12,772 nucleotides of DNA, taken from contig ONWK01000335.1 of assembly GCA_900321505.1 (NCBI GenBank), forward strand, positions 1 through 12,772. Direction: 5' to 3'. Of this stretch, positions 1 to 5,510 are shown piece by piece (the first letter of the stretch is position 1; each line of letters starts with the position of its first letter). Under the pieces are notes generated by a model. It searched no databases. It was not told where the DNA came from and saw only the letters and a program-made list of their open reading frames with translations. The translations under genes and the position numbers were made by a program. The DNA is from an uncultured Eubacteriales bacterium (GTDB taxonomy: Bacteria; Bacillota; Clostridia; Lachnospirales; Lachnospiraceae).

Positions 1-68
1 ATGTCACAGACATAGTCTTCATAATCATCATCGTAGGTAAAATATGCACAGGTATCGCAGCTGGCCAT
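1..68 (-). CDS. DUF6472-like small cysteine protein, N-terminal part only
   Basis: The first 22 codons of a gene that runs off the left edge of the window. The peptide begins MASCDTCAYFTYDDDYEDY and continues V-C-D. It has a CxxC pair (Cys4, Cys7), a stretch rich in Asp, Glu and Tyr, and a further Cys at 21. This matches my memory of the DUF6472 family, small Lachnospiraceae proteins that begin with a CxxCxxY-type motif followed by acidic residues and another cysteine; they may bind a metal, and their function is unknown. The start is supported by an AGGAGGA ribosome site (76-82) seven bases upstream. A weak TATAAG box lies at 101-106 without a convincing -35. With only 22 residues visible the family call is tentative, but the gene start itself is good. 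Confidence 0.6.
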   Translation of the reverse strand, partial: MASCDTCAYFTYDDDYEDYVCD

Positions 69-130
69 TATTCTTTCCTCCTTATCGAAAGAGCCTTCAT
101 CTTATACAAAACATCGGTGCTTTGCGAAAA

Positions 131-168
131 GACACAGGGGACGGCTCCGGGCCGTCCCCATCTGTGTT
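131..168 (-). terminator. GGGGACG-type hairpin, possible terminator
   Basis: ACACAG (132-137) pairs with CTGTGT (162-167), and GGGACGGC (138-145) pairs with GCCGTCCC (151-158) around a five-base loop. Three unpaired bases (159-161) separate the two helices. Read on the minus strand the hairpin is followed by TCTTTTC, so it could end transcription of the hydrolase gene upstream. The GGGGACG...CGTCCCC core also resembles repeats that recur between genes in many Clostridia, so it may be a repeat copy that acts as a terminator. Confidence 0.5.
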
Positions 169-178
169 ATTAATGTAA

Positions 179-260
179 TGTTCAGCGCTTTACGACTCCG
201 GATGCTACGCATCCGGAGCGAAAGGCGACCAGAGGCGCTCCGCGCCTTGGCTACTGAACA
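179..260 (-). repeat. Three-way-junction dyad element after the MBL gene
   Basis: An outer stem of TGTTCAG (179-185) and CTGAACA (254-260) encloses two hairpins. One is CTCCGGATGC (196-205) with GCATCCGGAG (209-218), extended imperfectly by CGCTTT and AAAGGCG. The other is AGGCGC (233-238) with GCGCCT (242-247), extended by CCA and TGG. It starts four bases after the TGA stop of the MBL gene. There is no U-tract beside it, so it looks more like a dispersed structured repeat or mRNA 3'-end element than a standard terminator. The structure is visible directly; being a dispersed repeat is inference. Confidence 0.6.
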
Positions 261-264
261 GATA

Positions 265-903
265 TCAGTATAGCATTTTCACCTCAACCTGTATGGAGAG
301 ATCCACGCAGTCTCTGAAGGTCTGTGCAGCAAGCTTGCTTCCCACATGGCTGCCGTAATGAGTGGGAATGGCAACCTTCGGGCGGATATTATTGATCAGC
401 CTTGCCGCCTCTCTTGCATCCATGGTATATGTTCCGCCTATTGGAACAAGTGCAACATCACAGATAACATCCAGCGCTTCCGCTGTCTCATCCGTATCGC
501 CGGCAACGTAGATCCTCTGTCCTGCTATTATGATTATATATCCTACCCAGCCCGCAGACTTGGGATGGAAGGTCCTGCCGATATTATAAGCGGCTACCGT
601 CTCAAGCTTTAAGCCGTCAAAGTTGTATTCCTCTCCCGGCTTAACAGTATATATCTTTGAAACCAGATGTTCTACCGTCTTTGCCTTTTCAAGCATTGTT
701 TCAGGGCAGATCAGCACTGATCTCTCACATGCCACCATAGCTATATCATTCGGTGAAAAATGATCATAATGGTCATGCGTGATAAGTATGAAATCTGCAT
801 TATTATGATCACGCCTCATCTGATAAGGATCTATATATATCCTGCGGTCCCCCTCCGTGATCTGAATGCTGTTCTGTGTAAAAACCTGTATATCCTTTGT
901 CAT
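265..903 (-). CDS. MBL-fold metal-dependent hydrolase, UlaG-like
   Basis: A 212-residue cytoplasmic protein of the metallo-beta-lactamase fold, closest in pattern to the UlaG-like Lactamase_B_3 group. The metal-binding signature is complete: THDHYDH (His43, Asp44, His45, Asp47, His48), His113 in FHPKSAGW, Asp136 in AGDTD, and His182 in PTHYGS. A typical IDPY strand precedes the HxHxDH loop. The start at 903 was chosen because an AGGAGGGG site sits just upstream; the open frame extends to 963, but the extra 20 residues have no ribosome site and are not family-like. Many relatives are annotated as L-ascorbate-6-phosphate lactonase, yet no ascorbate genes are present here, so the substrate is unknown. 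The gene appears to stand alone between a terminator at 1092-1127 and the dyad elements at 131-260. Confidence 0.9.
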   Translation of the reverse strand: MTKDIQVFTQNSIQITEGDRRIYIDPYQMRRDHNNADFILITHDHYDHFSPNDIAMVACERSVLICPETMLEKAKTVEHLVSKIYTVKPGEEYNFDGLKLETVAAYNIGRTFHPKSAGWVGYIIIIAGQRIYVAGDTDETAEALDVICDVALVPIGGTYTMDAREAARLINNIRPKVAIPTHYGSHVGSKLAAQTFRDCVDLSIQVEVKMLY

Positions 904-944
904 GATGCACCCCTCCTTCATAACTTCCCAGATACTTAATCTGA

Positions 945-1022
945 TGACACGCCGCACCCACACTTCTTGTTCTGCGTGTCAAGCAAGGTCTCAGGCGACC
1001 GCGCAAGCGCGTCGCCCGGACC
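945..1022 (-). other. Double hairpin in the leader of the MBL gene
   Basis: Two adjacent dyads lie between the promoter candidate and the MBL start. The first (in transcription order) is GGTC (987-990) with GACC (1019-1022), enclosing GGCGAC and GCGC (994-1004) paired with GCGC and GTCGCC (1007-1016) around a two-base turn with one bulged C. The second is a perfect eight-base pair, TGACACGC (945-952) with GCGTGTCA (974-981), with a 21-base loop. Neither precedes a U-tract. The structure is visible; a regulatory role or a repeat origin is inference. Confidence 0.5.
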
Positions 1023-1050
1023 TTATAACCCTGTCATCATATTACTTCAA
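1022..1050 (-). promoter_or_regulatory. Candidate sigma-A promoter for the MBL gene
   Basis: TTGAAG (1045-1050) and TATAAG (1022-1027) are separated by exactly 17 bases. A second, overlapping candidate is TTGATA (1062-1067) and TAATAT (1039-1044), also with a 17-base spacer. If the first is used, the transcript would begin inside the double hairpin. Both have imperfect boxes, so the assignment is tentative. Confidence 0.4.
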
Positions 1051-1091
1051 TCCTGGTAAAATATCAAGTAAGTATTGGAGCATCACAGTAG

Positions 1092-1127
1092 AAAAGGGAC
1101 GCTTCCCGGCATGCCGGGAAACGTCCC
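1092..1127 (-). terminator. Strong intrinsic terminator after the cystatin-domain gene
   Basis: GGGACG (1096-1101) pairs with CGTCCC (1122-1127), and TTCCCGGC (1103-1110) pairs with GCCGGGAA (1113-1120). Positions 1102 and 1121 form a G.U wobble in minus-strand RNA, so the stem is almost continuous. It is followed on the minus strand by TTTTC. The hairpin starts 14 bases after the stop of the cell-wall protein. Its GGGACG/CGTCCC ends resemble those of the hairpin at 131-168. Confidence 0.75.
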
Positions 1128-1141
1128 CTGATTACTTTGAT

Positions 1142-2254
1142 TTATCCCTCATTCTTAGCAAATGAACTCACATCCTGAACGGTGCAATTGCCGCCAAGAT
1201 CCTTATAAACAGTAACAATTGCGAAGAACGCCTGGGATTCTGCATCTGTTCCCTTTCCGAAACAGAAAATACGATAATTTGTTCCTGCCACTACCTGGGT
1301 ACCAAGAACAGCAAGAGGATCATAATTCGCGCCGACAAACTCTACCATTGCAGCATAAAATGCCTTCAGTGCTTCGTCGATCACGATATCATTGCTTGAA
1401 AGCAGGATAGATACCGGTGCGGTATAGCCGCCTGCAAGACCCTCTTCGGTAATCTCAATTTCGTCGCAGCAGAGAATGTCTTTGATGGATGCCTGTCCCT
1501 GAAGATCCTCATATATAATAACTATGGCATAGTGTTGCACTTCTTTCTCGAGAACCAGGGTCTCCTTGCAGAGGAAAGCATGGTTCTTTCCTGCTACTAT
1601 CTGGTATCCCAGATACGCCATAGCCTCTAATTTTGAGCCGGTCCATTCTTCTGTTGCCTTGTCAAAAATAGCCTGCTTTTCTTCATCTACCATTTCCGCA
1701 AGAGGCTTTGACCAGCCGCCATCTATAGGACCCTCCTCCGGCATATAAGCACCGTCTTCACCAAATTCAAAGATTGAACCCTCTATCTCAACGGTTCCGG
1801 TTGCCATCTCACCGCTGTCCTTGAAATAATACTGAACACCGTTTTTCTCATACCAGCCGGTTATCATTGCACCGCTGCCTTCAAAAAGATACCATTTGTT
1901 CTTGATCTTCTTCCAGCCCTTAGCCATTGCGCCGCTGCCGGCAAAATAGTACCATTCACCGTCGATCTTCTTCCAGCCGGTTACCATTGCGCCATTTCCG
2001 CCCAGATAAAACCACTTACCTGCATCCTTCTGCCAGCCGGTTACCATGTAACCTTCTTCATTCATGAAATACCATTTTCCCTTGTCCTTAAGCCAGCCGT
2101 CCTTAGCATAATCGCCATTCGAATATGCATACCACCAGCCCTTCTGGCCATGCTTCCACTTTCCCTGAGCTGCCTCAGCCTGTCCCGGTACAGCTACTAC
2201 AGGAAGCATTAATGATGCTGCAAGTGTTGCACAAAGCGCTTTTTTGATCTTCAT
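1142..2254 (-). CDS. Secreted cell-wall-repeat protein with two cystatin-like domains
   Basis: A 370-residue exported protein. Residues 1-28 form a Sec signal peptide (KK, hydrophobic core, likely cut after AEA). Residues 33-165 hold about six 20-residue CW_binding_1/choline-binding-type repeats (for example GKWFYLGGNGAMVTGW), expected to hold the protein on the cell surface. The C-terminal half has two related segments of about 90 residues. Each starts with a GG[WY][ST]xP motif (179-184 and 275-280), then a helix, then YQIVAGKN (217-224) or TQVVAGTNY (319-327), then a strand like AIVTVYKDLGGNCTVQD. The N-terminal GG followed 38-45 residues later by QxVxG is the classic cystatin signature; the PW loop is not evident. 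Known cystatins inhibit papain-like cysteine proteases, so inhibition is a reasonable inference but unproven. AGGAGGG (2261-2267) sits six bases before the ATG. The gene is monocistronic, with its own promoter and terminator. Confidence 0.85.
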   Translation of the reverse strand: MKIKKALCATLAASLMLPVVAVPGQAEAAQGKWKHGQKGWWYAYSNGDYAKDGWLKDKGKWYFMNEEGYMVTGWQKDAGKWFYLGGNGAMVTGWKKIDGEWYYFAGSGAMAKGWKKIKNKWYLFEGSGAMITGWYEKNGVQYYFKDSGEMATGTVEIEGSIFEFGEDGAYMPEEGPIDGGWSKPLAEMVDEEKQAIFDKATEEWTGSKLEAMAYLGYQIVAGKNHAFLCKETLVLEKEVQHYAIVIIYEDLQGQASIKDILCCDEIEITEEGLAGGYTAPVSILLSSNDIVIDEALKAFYAAMVEFVGANYDPLAVLGTQVVAGTNYRIFCFGKGTDAESQAFFAIVTVYKDLGGNCTVQDVSSFAKNEG

Positions 2255-2302
2255 GTTTGCCCCTCCTTAAAAAATGAATTCGTCCTTCAAAAACGATAAC
2301 TC

Positions 2303-2331
2303 ATTATAACACATATGCTGTGAAACGACAA
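2303..2331 (-). promoter_or_regulatory. Sigma-A promoter of the cystatin-domain gene
   Basis: A perfect TATAAT -10 box (2303-2308) is separated by 17 bases from a TTGTCG -35 box (2326-2331, four of six matches). It is correctly placed about 50 bases before the start codon at 2254, with the ribosome site in between. Confidence 0.75.
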
Positions 2332-2345
2332 TGTAAACGTTATCA
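2331..2345 (+). promoter_or_regulatory. cre-like operator (CcpA/LacI-family)
   Basis: ATGTAAACGTTATCA, read on the plus strand, matches the catabolite-responsive-element consensus WTGNAARCGNWWWCA at every position. On the minus strand it misses by one base. It overlaps the outer base of the -35 box of the cystatin-domain gene. Placement at or just upstream of -35 fits either repression or CcpA-type activation. A different LacI-family regulator with a similar CG-centred palindrome is possible. Confidence 0.6.
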
Positions 2346-2385
2346 TGAAAGGAGTTTTTTAGAGCAGTTAATTAATCCATATCAT

Positions 2386-4224
2386 TTATCGGATCCATTT
2401 ATCCGTGGCTCTCGGTGTTTCGAACCCCCAGTCCTCGTCTGCCGCATGGGCCACCAGTTCAAAATGATTCTTTCTGAGCACCGCTGCGGACGCCTGATTC
2501 TCCACCATGGTACTTGCGGCGATGATCTCAATATCCATCTGGCCGTAGAGATAATCCACCATCAGCGAAAGTGCCTCCGATGCAATGCCCTTTCCCCAGT
2601 ACCGCTCCAGCAGGCGGTATCCTATACTGACTTTATGGAGGTCATCGCGATAACCGTAAAATTCGCCCAGACCGGCAAACTCTCCGTCCACATAGATGCC
2701 CATGATCAGGCTTTCCTCCAGGCACTCGTCATAGAGATGGTCGATCACATATGACAGATCCTCATACCTCTTCTCAAAGAGGAAGGTCGGAAGATACCTG
2801 TAAACCGCCTCACTGTTCACCAGTTCTCTGAGGCCCTCTTCATCTTCCCGGGTCACCCGTTTCACCGTCACCCTCTTCCCCTTCAGACAGGGCACCTGAT
2901 CAAAGAGCTTTACCCTTTCCTTCTTATCTCTCACGATGGAAATGATGACAAAAACGATCAAAATAAAGGGGTAGATCAGAAAAGGAATAAGGTTAAAGCT
3001 GGCAATTCCGGCCAGATTCGCTGCCACCAGCAACTGCGCGCCATAGGGAATGATGCCCTGGGCAATGCAGGAGCAGGTATCCAGCAGAGACGCCACCTTC
3101 CTCGGCTCCACACCGTATTCCCGGCTGATGGCCCTGGCGATGGGCGCCGCGATGACAATGGCCACGGTATTATTGGCTGTAGCAATGTCCATAAAAATCG
3201 TGAGAAATGCAATCCCGAACATGCCTCCGCGCTTAGATCCGGCCTTCCTGCGGATCAGTGACAGAACCGCCTCAAAGCCTCCATTTTCCCTGATCAGCGC
3301 GGCAATGGATGCGACCAGGATCGTGACTATCATGGTCTCAAACATGCCGGAGATCCCCGCTCCCATAGACGACAGCGCCGTGGAATAGGTCACCGCCCCC
3401 GTGAGTGAACCCACCAGCGTAAAAAGAATGCAGCCGGAGATCAGCACCAGAAAGACATTGATACCCATGACGGACAGGATCAGCACGACAAAGTAAGGAA
3501 GCGCCTGCCAGATATTATAATCCGTTTCAGCGATGGCAGCCCCGCCGGTTGTTAAAGCGTAAACGATCAGAATGATCAGTGTGATCGCGGCAGCAGGCGC
3601 AGCGATACGAATATTAGCGCGGAACTTATCCTTCATTTCCACGCCCTGGGTCTTTGTAGCCGCAATGGTGGTATCGGAAATGAACGAGAGATTATCTCCG
3701 AACATGGCTCCGCCCACTACAACACCGACACATAACGGCAGGGAAAGGTCGCCGTTTTTCGACACCTCAACAGCAATGGGCGCAAGGACGCTGATGGTGC
3801 CGACACTGGTTCCCATGGCCATGGATATAAGGCATGAAATGAGGAAAAGCCCCGGAATTGCAAACCTCCCGGGAATAATGCTGAGAAGAAGATTTGCCGT
3901 GCTGCCGGCTCCTCCCGCTGCACCGGCAATTCCGCTGAAAGCGCCGGCCAGAATGAATATAAACAGCATGATCACGATATTGTCATCACCGATACCCTTC
4001 GCACAGATATGGATCTTCTCATTAAAACCGATAGCGCGGTTCTGCAGAAAGGCCACGATCAGGGAAATGGAAAATGCCAGGACCACCGAAACCACGTAGA
4101 AGCCCATGACGCCTTCCGAAGGATTGATATATTCAAAATAAATCCCGTTTCCCAGATACAGGATCAGAAAGACAGCAATGGGAAAAAGCGCCTTAGGATT
4201 TGATTTCTTTTTATACTCTGCCAT
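2386..4224 (-). CDS. NhaC-family antiporter fused to a GNAT acetyltransferase
   Basis: A 612-residue membrane protein. Residues 1 to about 435 are an NhaC-type (PF03553-like) secondary transporter with many hydrophobic segments, the family signature GDNLSFISDTTIAATKTQG, and conserved stretches such as ATANNTVAIVIAAPIA and SCIAQGIIPYGAQLL. The family exchanges sodium for protons or co-transports organic substrates; which applies here is unknown. After a short charged segment (VRDKKERVKLFD), residues 447-610 form a RimJ/RimL-like GNAT domain with the acetyl-CoA loop RYWGKGIASEAL and a following VENQASAAVLRKNHFE helix typical of this group. The fusion is in frame, with no sign of a frameshift. 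I chose the ATG at 4224 (MAEYKKK) because the only good -10 box (4268-4273) would start transcription near 4260, after the earlier in-frame ATG at 4266. A GGGAG site lies 11 bases before 4224, slightly far. No clear terminator follows. Confidence 0.85.
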   Translation of the reverse strand: MAEYKKKSNPKALFPIAVFLILYLGNGIYFEYINPSEGVMGFYVVSVVLAFSISLIVAFLQNRAIGFNEKIHICAKGIGDDNIVIMLFIFILAGAFSGIAGAAGGAGSTANLLLSIIPGRFAIPGLFLISCLISMAMGTSVGTISVLAPIAVEVSKNGDLSLPLCVGVVVGGAMFGDNLSFISDTTIAATKTQGVEMKDKFRANIRIAAPAAAITLIILIVYALTTGGAAIAETDYNIWQALPYFVVLILSVMGINVFLVLISGCILFTLVGSLTGAVTYSTALSSMGAGISGMFETMIVTILVASIAALIRENGGFEAVLSLIRRKAGSKRGGMFGIAFLTIFMDIATANNTVAIVIAAPIARAISREYGVEPRKVASLLDTCSCIAQGIIPYGAQLLVAANLAGIASFNLIPFLIYPFILIVFVIISIVRDKKERVKLFDQVPCLKGKRVTVKRVTREDEEGLRELVNSEAVYRYLPTFLFEKRYEDLSYVIDHLYDECLEESLIMGIYVDGEFAGLGEFYGYRDDLHKVSIGYRLLERYWGKGIASEALSLMVDYLYGQMDIEIIAASTMVENQASAAVLRKNHFELVAHAADEDWGFETPRATDKWIR

Positions 4225-4267
4225 ATTATTCCAAACTCCCTGAAGTTTTATTATCGACACAATCATT

Positions 4268-4276
4268 ATTATATCA
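4268..4276 (-). promoter_or_regulatory. Extended -10 promoter of the antiporter-GNAT gene
   Basis: A perfect TATAAT (4268-4273) is preceded by TGA on the minus strand, giving the extended -10 form TGnTATAAT. No good -35 is seen at 16-18 bases, which is acceptable for extended -10 promoters. It lies between the murI terminator and the antiporter start. Confidence 0.5.
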
Positions 4277-4340
4277 GATTGTCCCGCCTGATTTCTTTTT
4301 TTTTACTCAGCGATAGTTCCGGCCGGATATTTGCTCGTGC

Positions 4341-4371
4341 AAACAGAAAAACAGGAGGGAACTCCCCCCTG
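4341..4371 (-). terminator. Intrinsic terminator of murI
   Basis: On the minus strand CAGGGGGG pairs with TCCCTCCTG-type bases through eight pairs with one G.U, around an AGTT loop (4352-4371). It is followed by TTTTTCTGTTT (4341-4351). It begins 20 bases after the murI stop codon. Confidence 0.85.
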
Positions 4372-4390
4372 CCTTATCATATACACCTGT

Positions 4391-5227
4391 CTACCGCAGG
4401 CATCTCATATCTTCAAGTCTGACGTGCAGTCTCCTGAAATGCTCCAGTACTTCCGGGTTATCCACCCTTCTTCCGGATGTATAATATTCGGTTCTTTTTA
4501 CTATGTCATCCGCTTCGATATGCTCCATCATGTCACCGTCATTATTAACCGGTGAAAGCGACAGGCGGCGCGCAAGCTGGCGGATGGTTCCCTCATTCCC
4601 GTCGAAGATCCGTGTATTTTCAGGGAAAAACGACTTGTACATATCTTTAAAATAATTGAAATGCGTACACCCCAGAACGAGTGCGCCGTATTTTTCAGTA
4701 TTTAACCCTGCAAAACGTTCTTTCAGATAAGCTTTCGTCTCTTCACTGCCGAACTGCTCCTTCTCGGCAAATTCCACAAGCCGGGGCATGGGCAGAAGAT
4801 CAACTCTGTGGCGTACATCAACACGTTCTATCAGTCTGCGCAGCTTTTCCTCCCGGAGAGTTACAGGGGTGGCTATGACCAGAACGCGCTTATCCTCGCT
4901 CTCCTCCGATGCGGCATCAAGATACTCCACCGCCGGCTTTACGGCCGGCTCCATACTGATGATCGGCAGCTCGAACCTTTCCCGCAGTGGCTTTACCGCC
5001 ACTGATGTCGCCGTGTTGCAGGCAATGACCACAGCGTCCACTCCTTTTTCGATCAGGAAGCCCACGCTCTCACCTGCATACTGCAGTATCTCCTCGGAGG
5101 TCTTAAGTCCATAGGGCACATGATCCGTATCCGCGTAAAATATGTATTCTTCATCCGGCAGCAGATGGTAAGCCTCCTGGAGTACCGAAAGTCCCCCTAT
5201 GCCGGAATCATATAATCCGATCTTCAT
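4391..5227 (-). CDS. murI: Glutamate racemase
   Basis: A 278-residue cytoplasmic enzyme that interconverts L- and D-glutamate, supplying D-glutamate for peptidoglycan. The family features are all present: the N-terminal GLYDSGIGGLSVL with Asp7 and Ser8, YADTDHVPYG, the first catalytic cysteine in IACNTATS (Cys70), the second in VLGCTHF (Cys187), and the conserved SMEPAVKPA. Length is normal for MurI (about 260-280). The ATG at 5227 has an AAAGGA site seven bases upstream (5235-5240). The gene is transcribed alone: it has a promoter at 5398-5427 and a terminator at 4341-4371. Its roughly 165-base leader is unusually structured (see 5246-5366), which suggests control at the RNA level. Confidence 0.95.
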   Translation of the reverse strand: MKIGLYDSGIGGLSVLQEAYHLLPDEEYIFYADTDHVPYGLKTSEEILQYAGESVGFLIEKGVDAVVIACNTATSVAVKPLRERFELPIISMEPAVKPAVEYLDAASEESEDKRVLVIATPVTLREEKLRRLIERVDVRHRVDLLPMPRLVEFAEKEQFGSEETKAYLKERFAGLNTEKYGALVLGCTHFNYFKDMYKSFFPENTRIFDGNEGTIRQLARRLSLSPVNNDGDMMEHIEADDIVKRTEYYTSGRRVDNPEVLEHFRRLHVRLEDMRCLR

Positions 5228-5245
5228 CGTCTTGTCCTTTGTATA

Positions 5246-5366
5246 GCCATTTGCCCCGCCGCAGACAGCCGGGCATGACTCAGCTTCTATTTAAAATTTG
5301 TCCGCCCCGGAGGGCGGGGTATTTGGCCCTCGCGACATTCGCCAAATGAACCATGTCCGCCCGGCT
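5246..5366 (-). promoter_or_regulatory. Structured murI leader with two alternative folds
   Basis: Fold 1 is a three-way junction. An outer stem AGCCGGGC (5359-5366, as transcribed) with GCCCGGCT (5267-5274) encloses ATTTGGC (5341-5347) with GCCAAAT (5321-5327), and CCGCCC (5312-5317) with GGGCGG (5302-5307). Fold 2 pairs the transcribed GCCAAATACCCCGCC (5313-5327) with GGCGGGGCAAATGGC (5246-5260) in 12 of 15 positions, including seven consecutive GC pairs. Fold 2 consumes one strand of both inner hairpins of fold 1, so the two exclude each other. Fold 2 ends five bases before the AAAGGA ribosome site of murI. The pairings are visible; a switching role or a mobile-repeat origin is inference. 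Confidence 0.5.
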
Positions 5367-5397
5367 CATTGTCCGCAGCAATACAGAATTCCTACAT

Positions 5398-5427
5398 ATT
5401 CTACAACCTTGCGGAGGGGAATGTCAA
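5398..5427 (-). promoter_or_regulatory. Sigma-A promoter of murI
   Basis: A perfect TTGACA (5422-5427) and a TAGAAT -10 (5398-5403, five of six) are separated by 18 bases. The predicted start near 5391 gives a leader of about 165 bases before the murI ATG. Confidence 0.7.
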
Positions 5428-5457
5428 CGGCAATGTAAAGACAGACTATGTGACCGG

Positions 5458-5509
5458 TTACTGACAGTAAAGAATAAACCCGGTTACTGTCAAAGCTGCT
5501 TTATGACAG
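5458..5509 (-). other. Chain of three overlapping hairpins between operons
   Basis: TGACAG (5504-5509) is complementary to CTGTCA (5487-5492). The overlapping TTACTGTC (5484-5491) is complementary to GACAGTAA (5463-5470) in a perfect eight-base stem. CAGTAA (5465-5470) in turn is complementary to TTACTG (5458-5463), forming a 13-base palindrome. Neighbouring hairpins share a strand, so adjacent ones exclude each other. CCGGTTACTG also occurs twice as a direct repeat, 26 bases apart (5454-5463, 5480-5489). The block lies just after the polyferredoxin stop and about 30 bases upstream of the murI -35. It could be a 3'-end or attenuator structure, or a protein-binding array. Confidence 0.45.
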
Positions 5510-5510
5510 G

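Noticed and set aside
904..963. N-terminal extension of the MBL hydrolase by 20 residues
   Set aside because: The strong AGGAGGGG site fits the ATG at 903, and the extension overlaps the structured leader.
3572..4099. Plus-strand open frame of 175 codons
   Set aside because: It is antisense to the antiporter; its hydrophobic, Met/Ala/Pro-rich sequence reflects the opposite strand of transmembrane codons.
5458..5489. CRISPR-like repeat pair (CCGGTTACTG twice)
   Set aside because: There are only two ten-base copies with no regular repeat-spacer structure and no cas genes; this is better read as a dyad or direct-repeat regulatory block.
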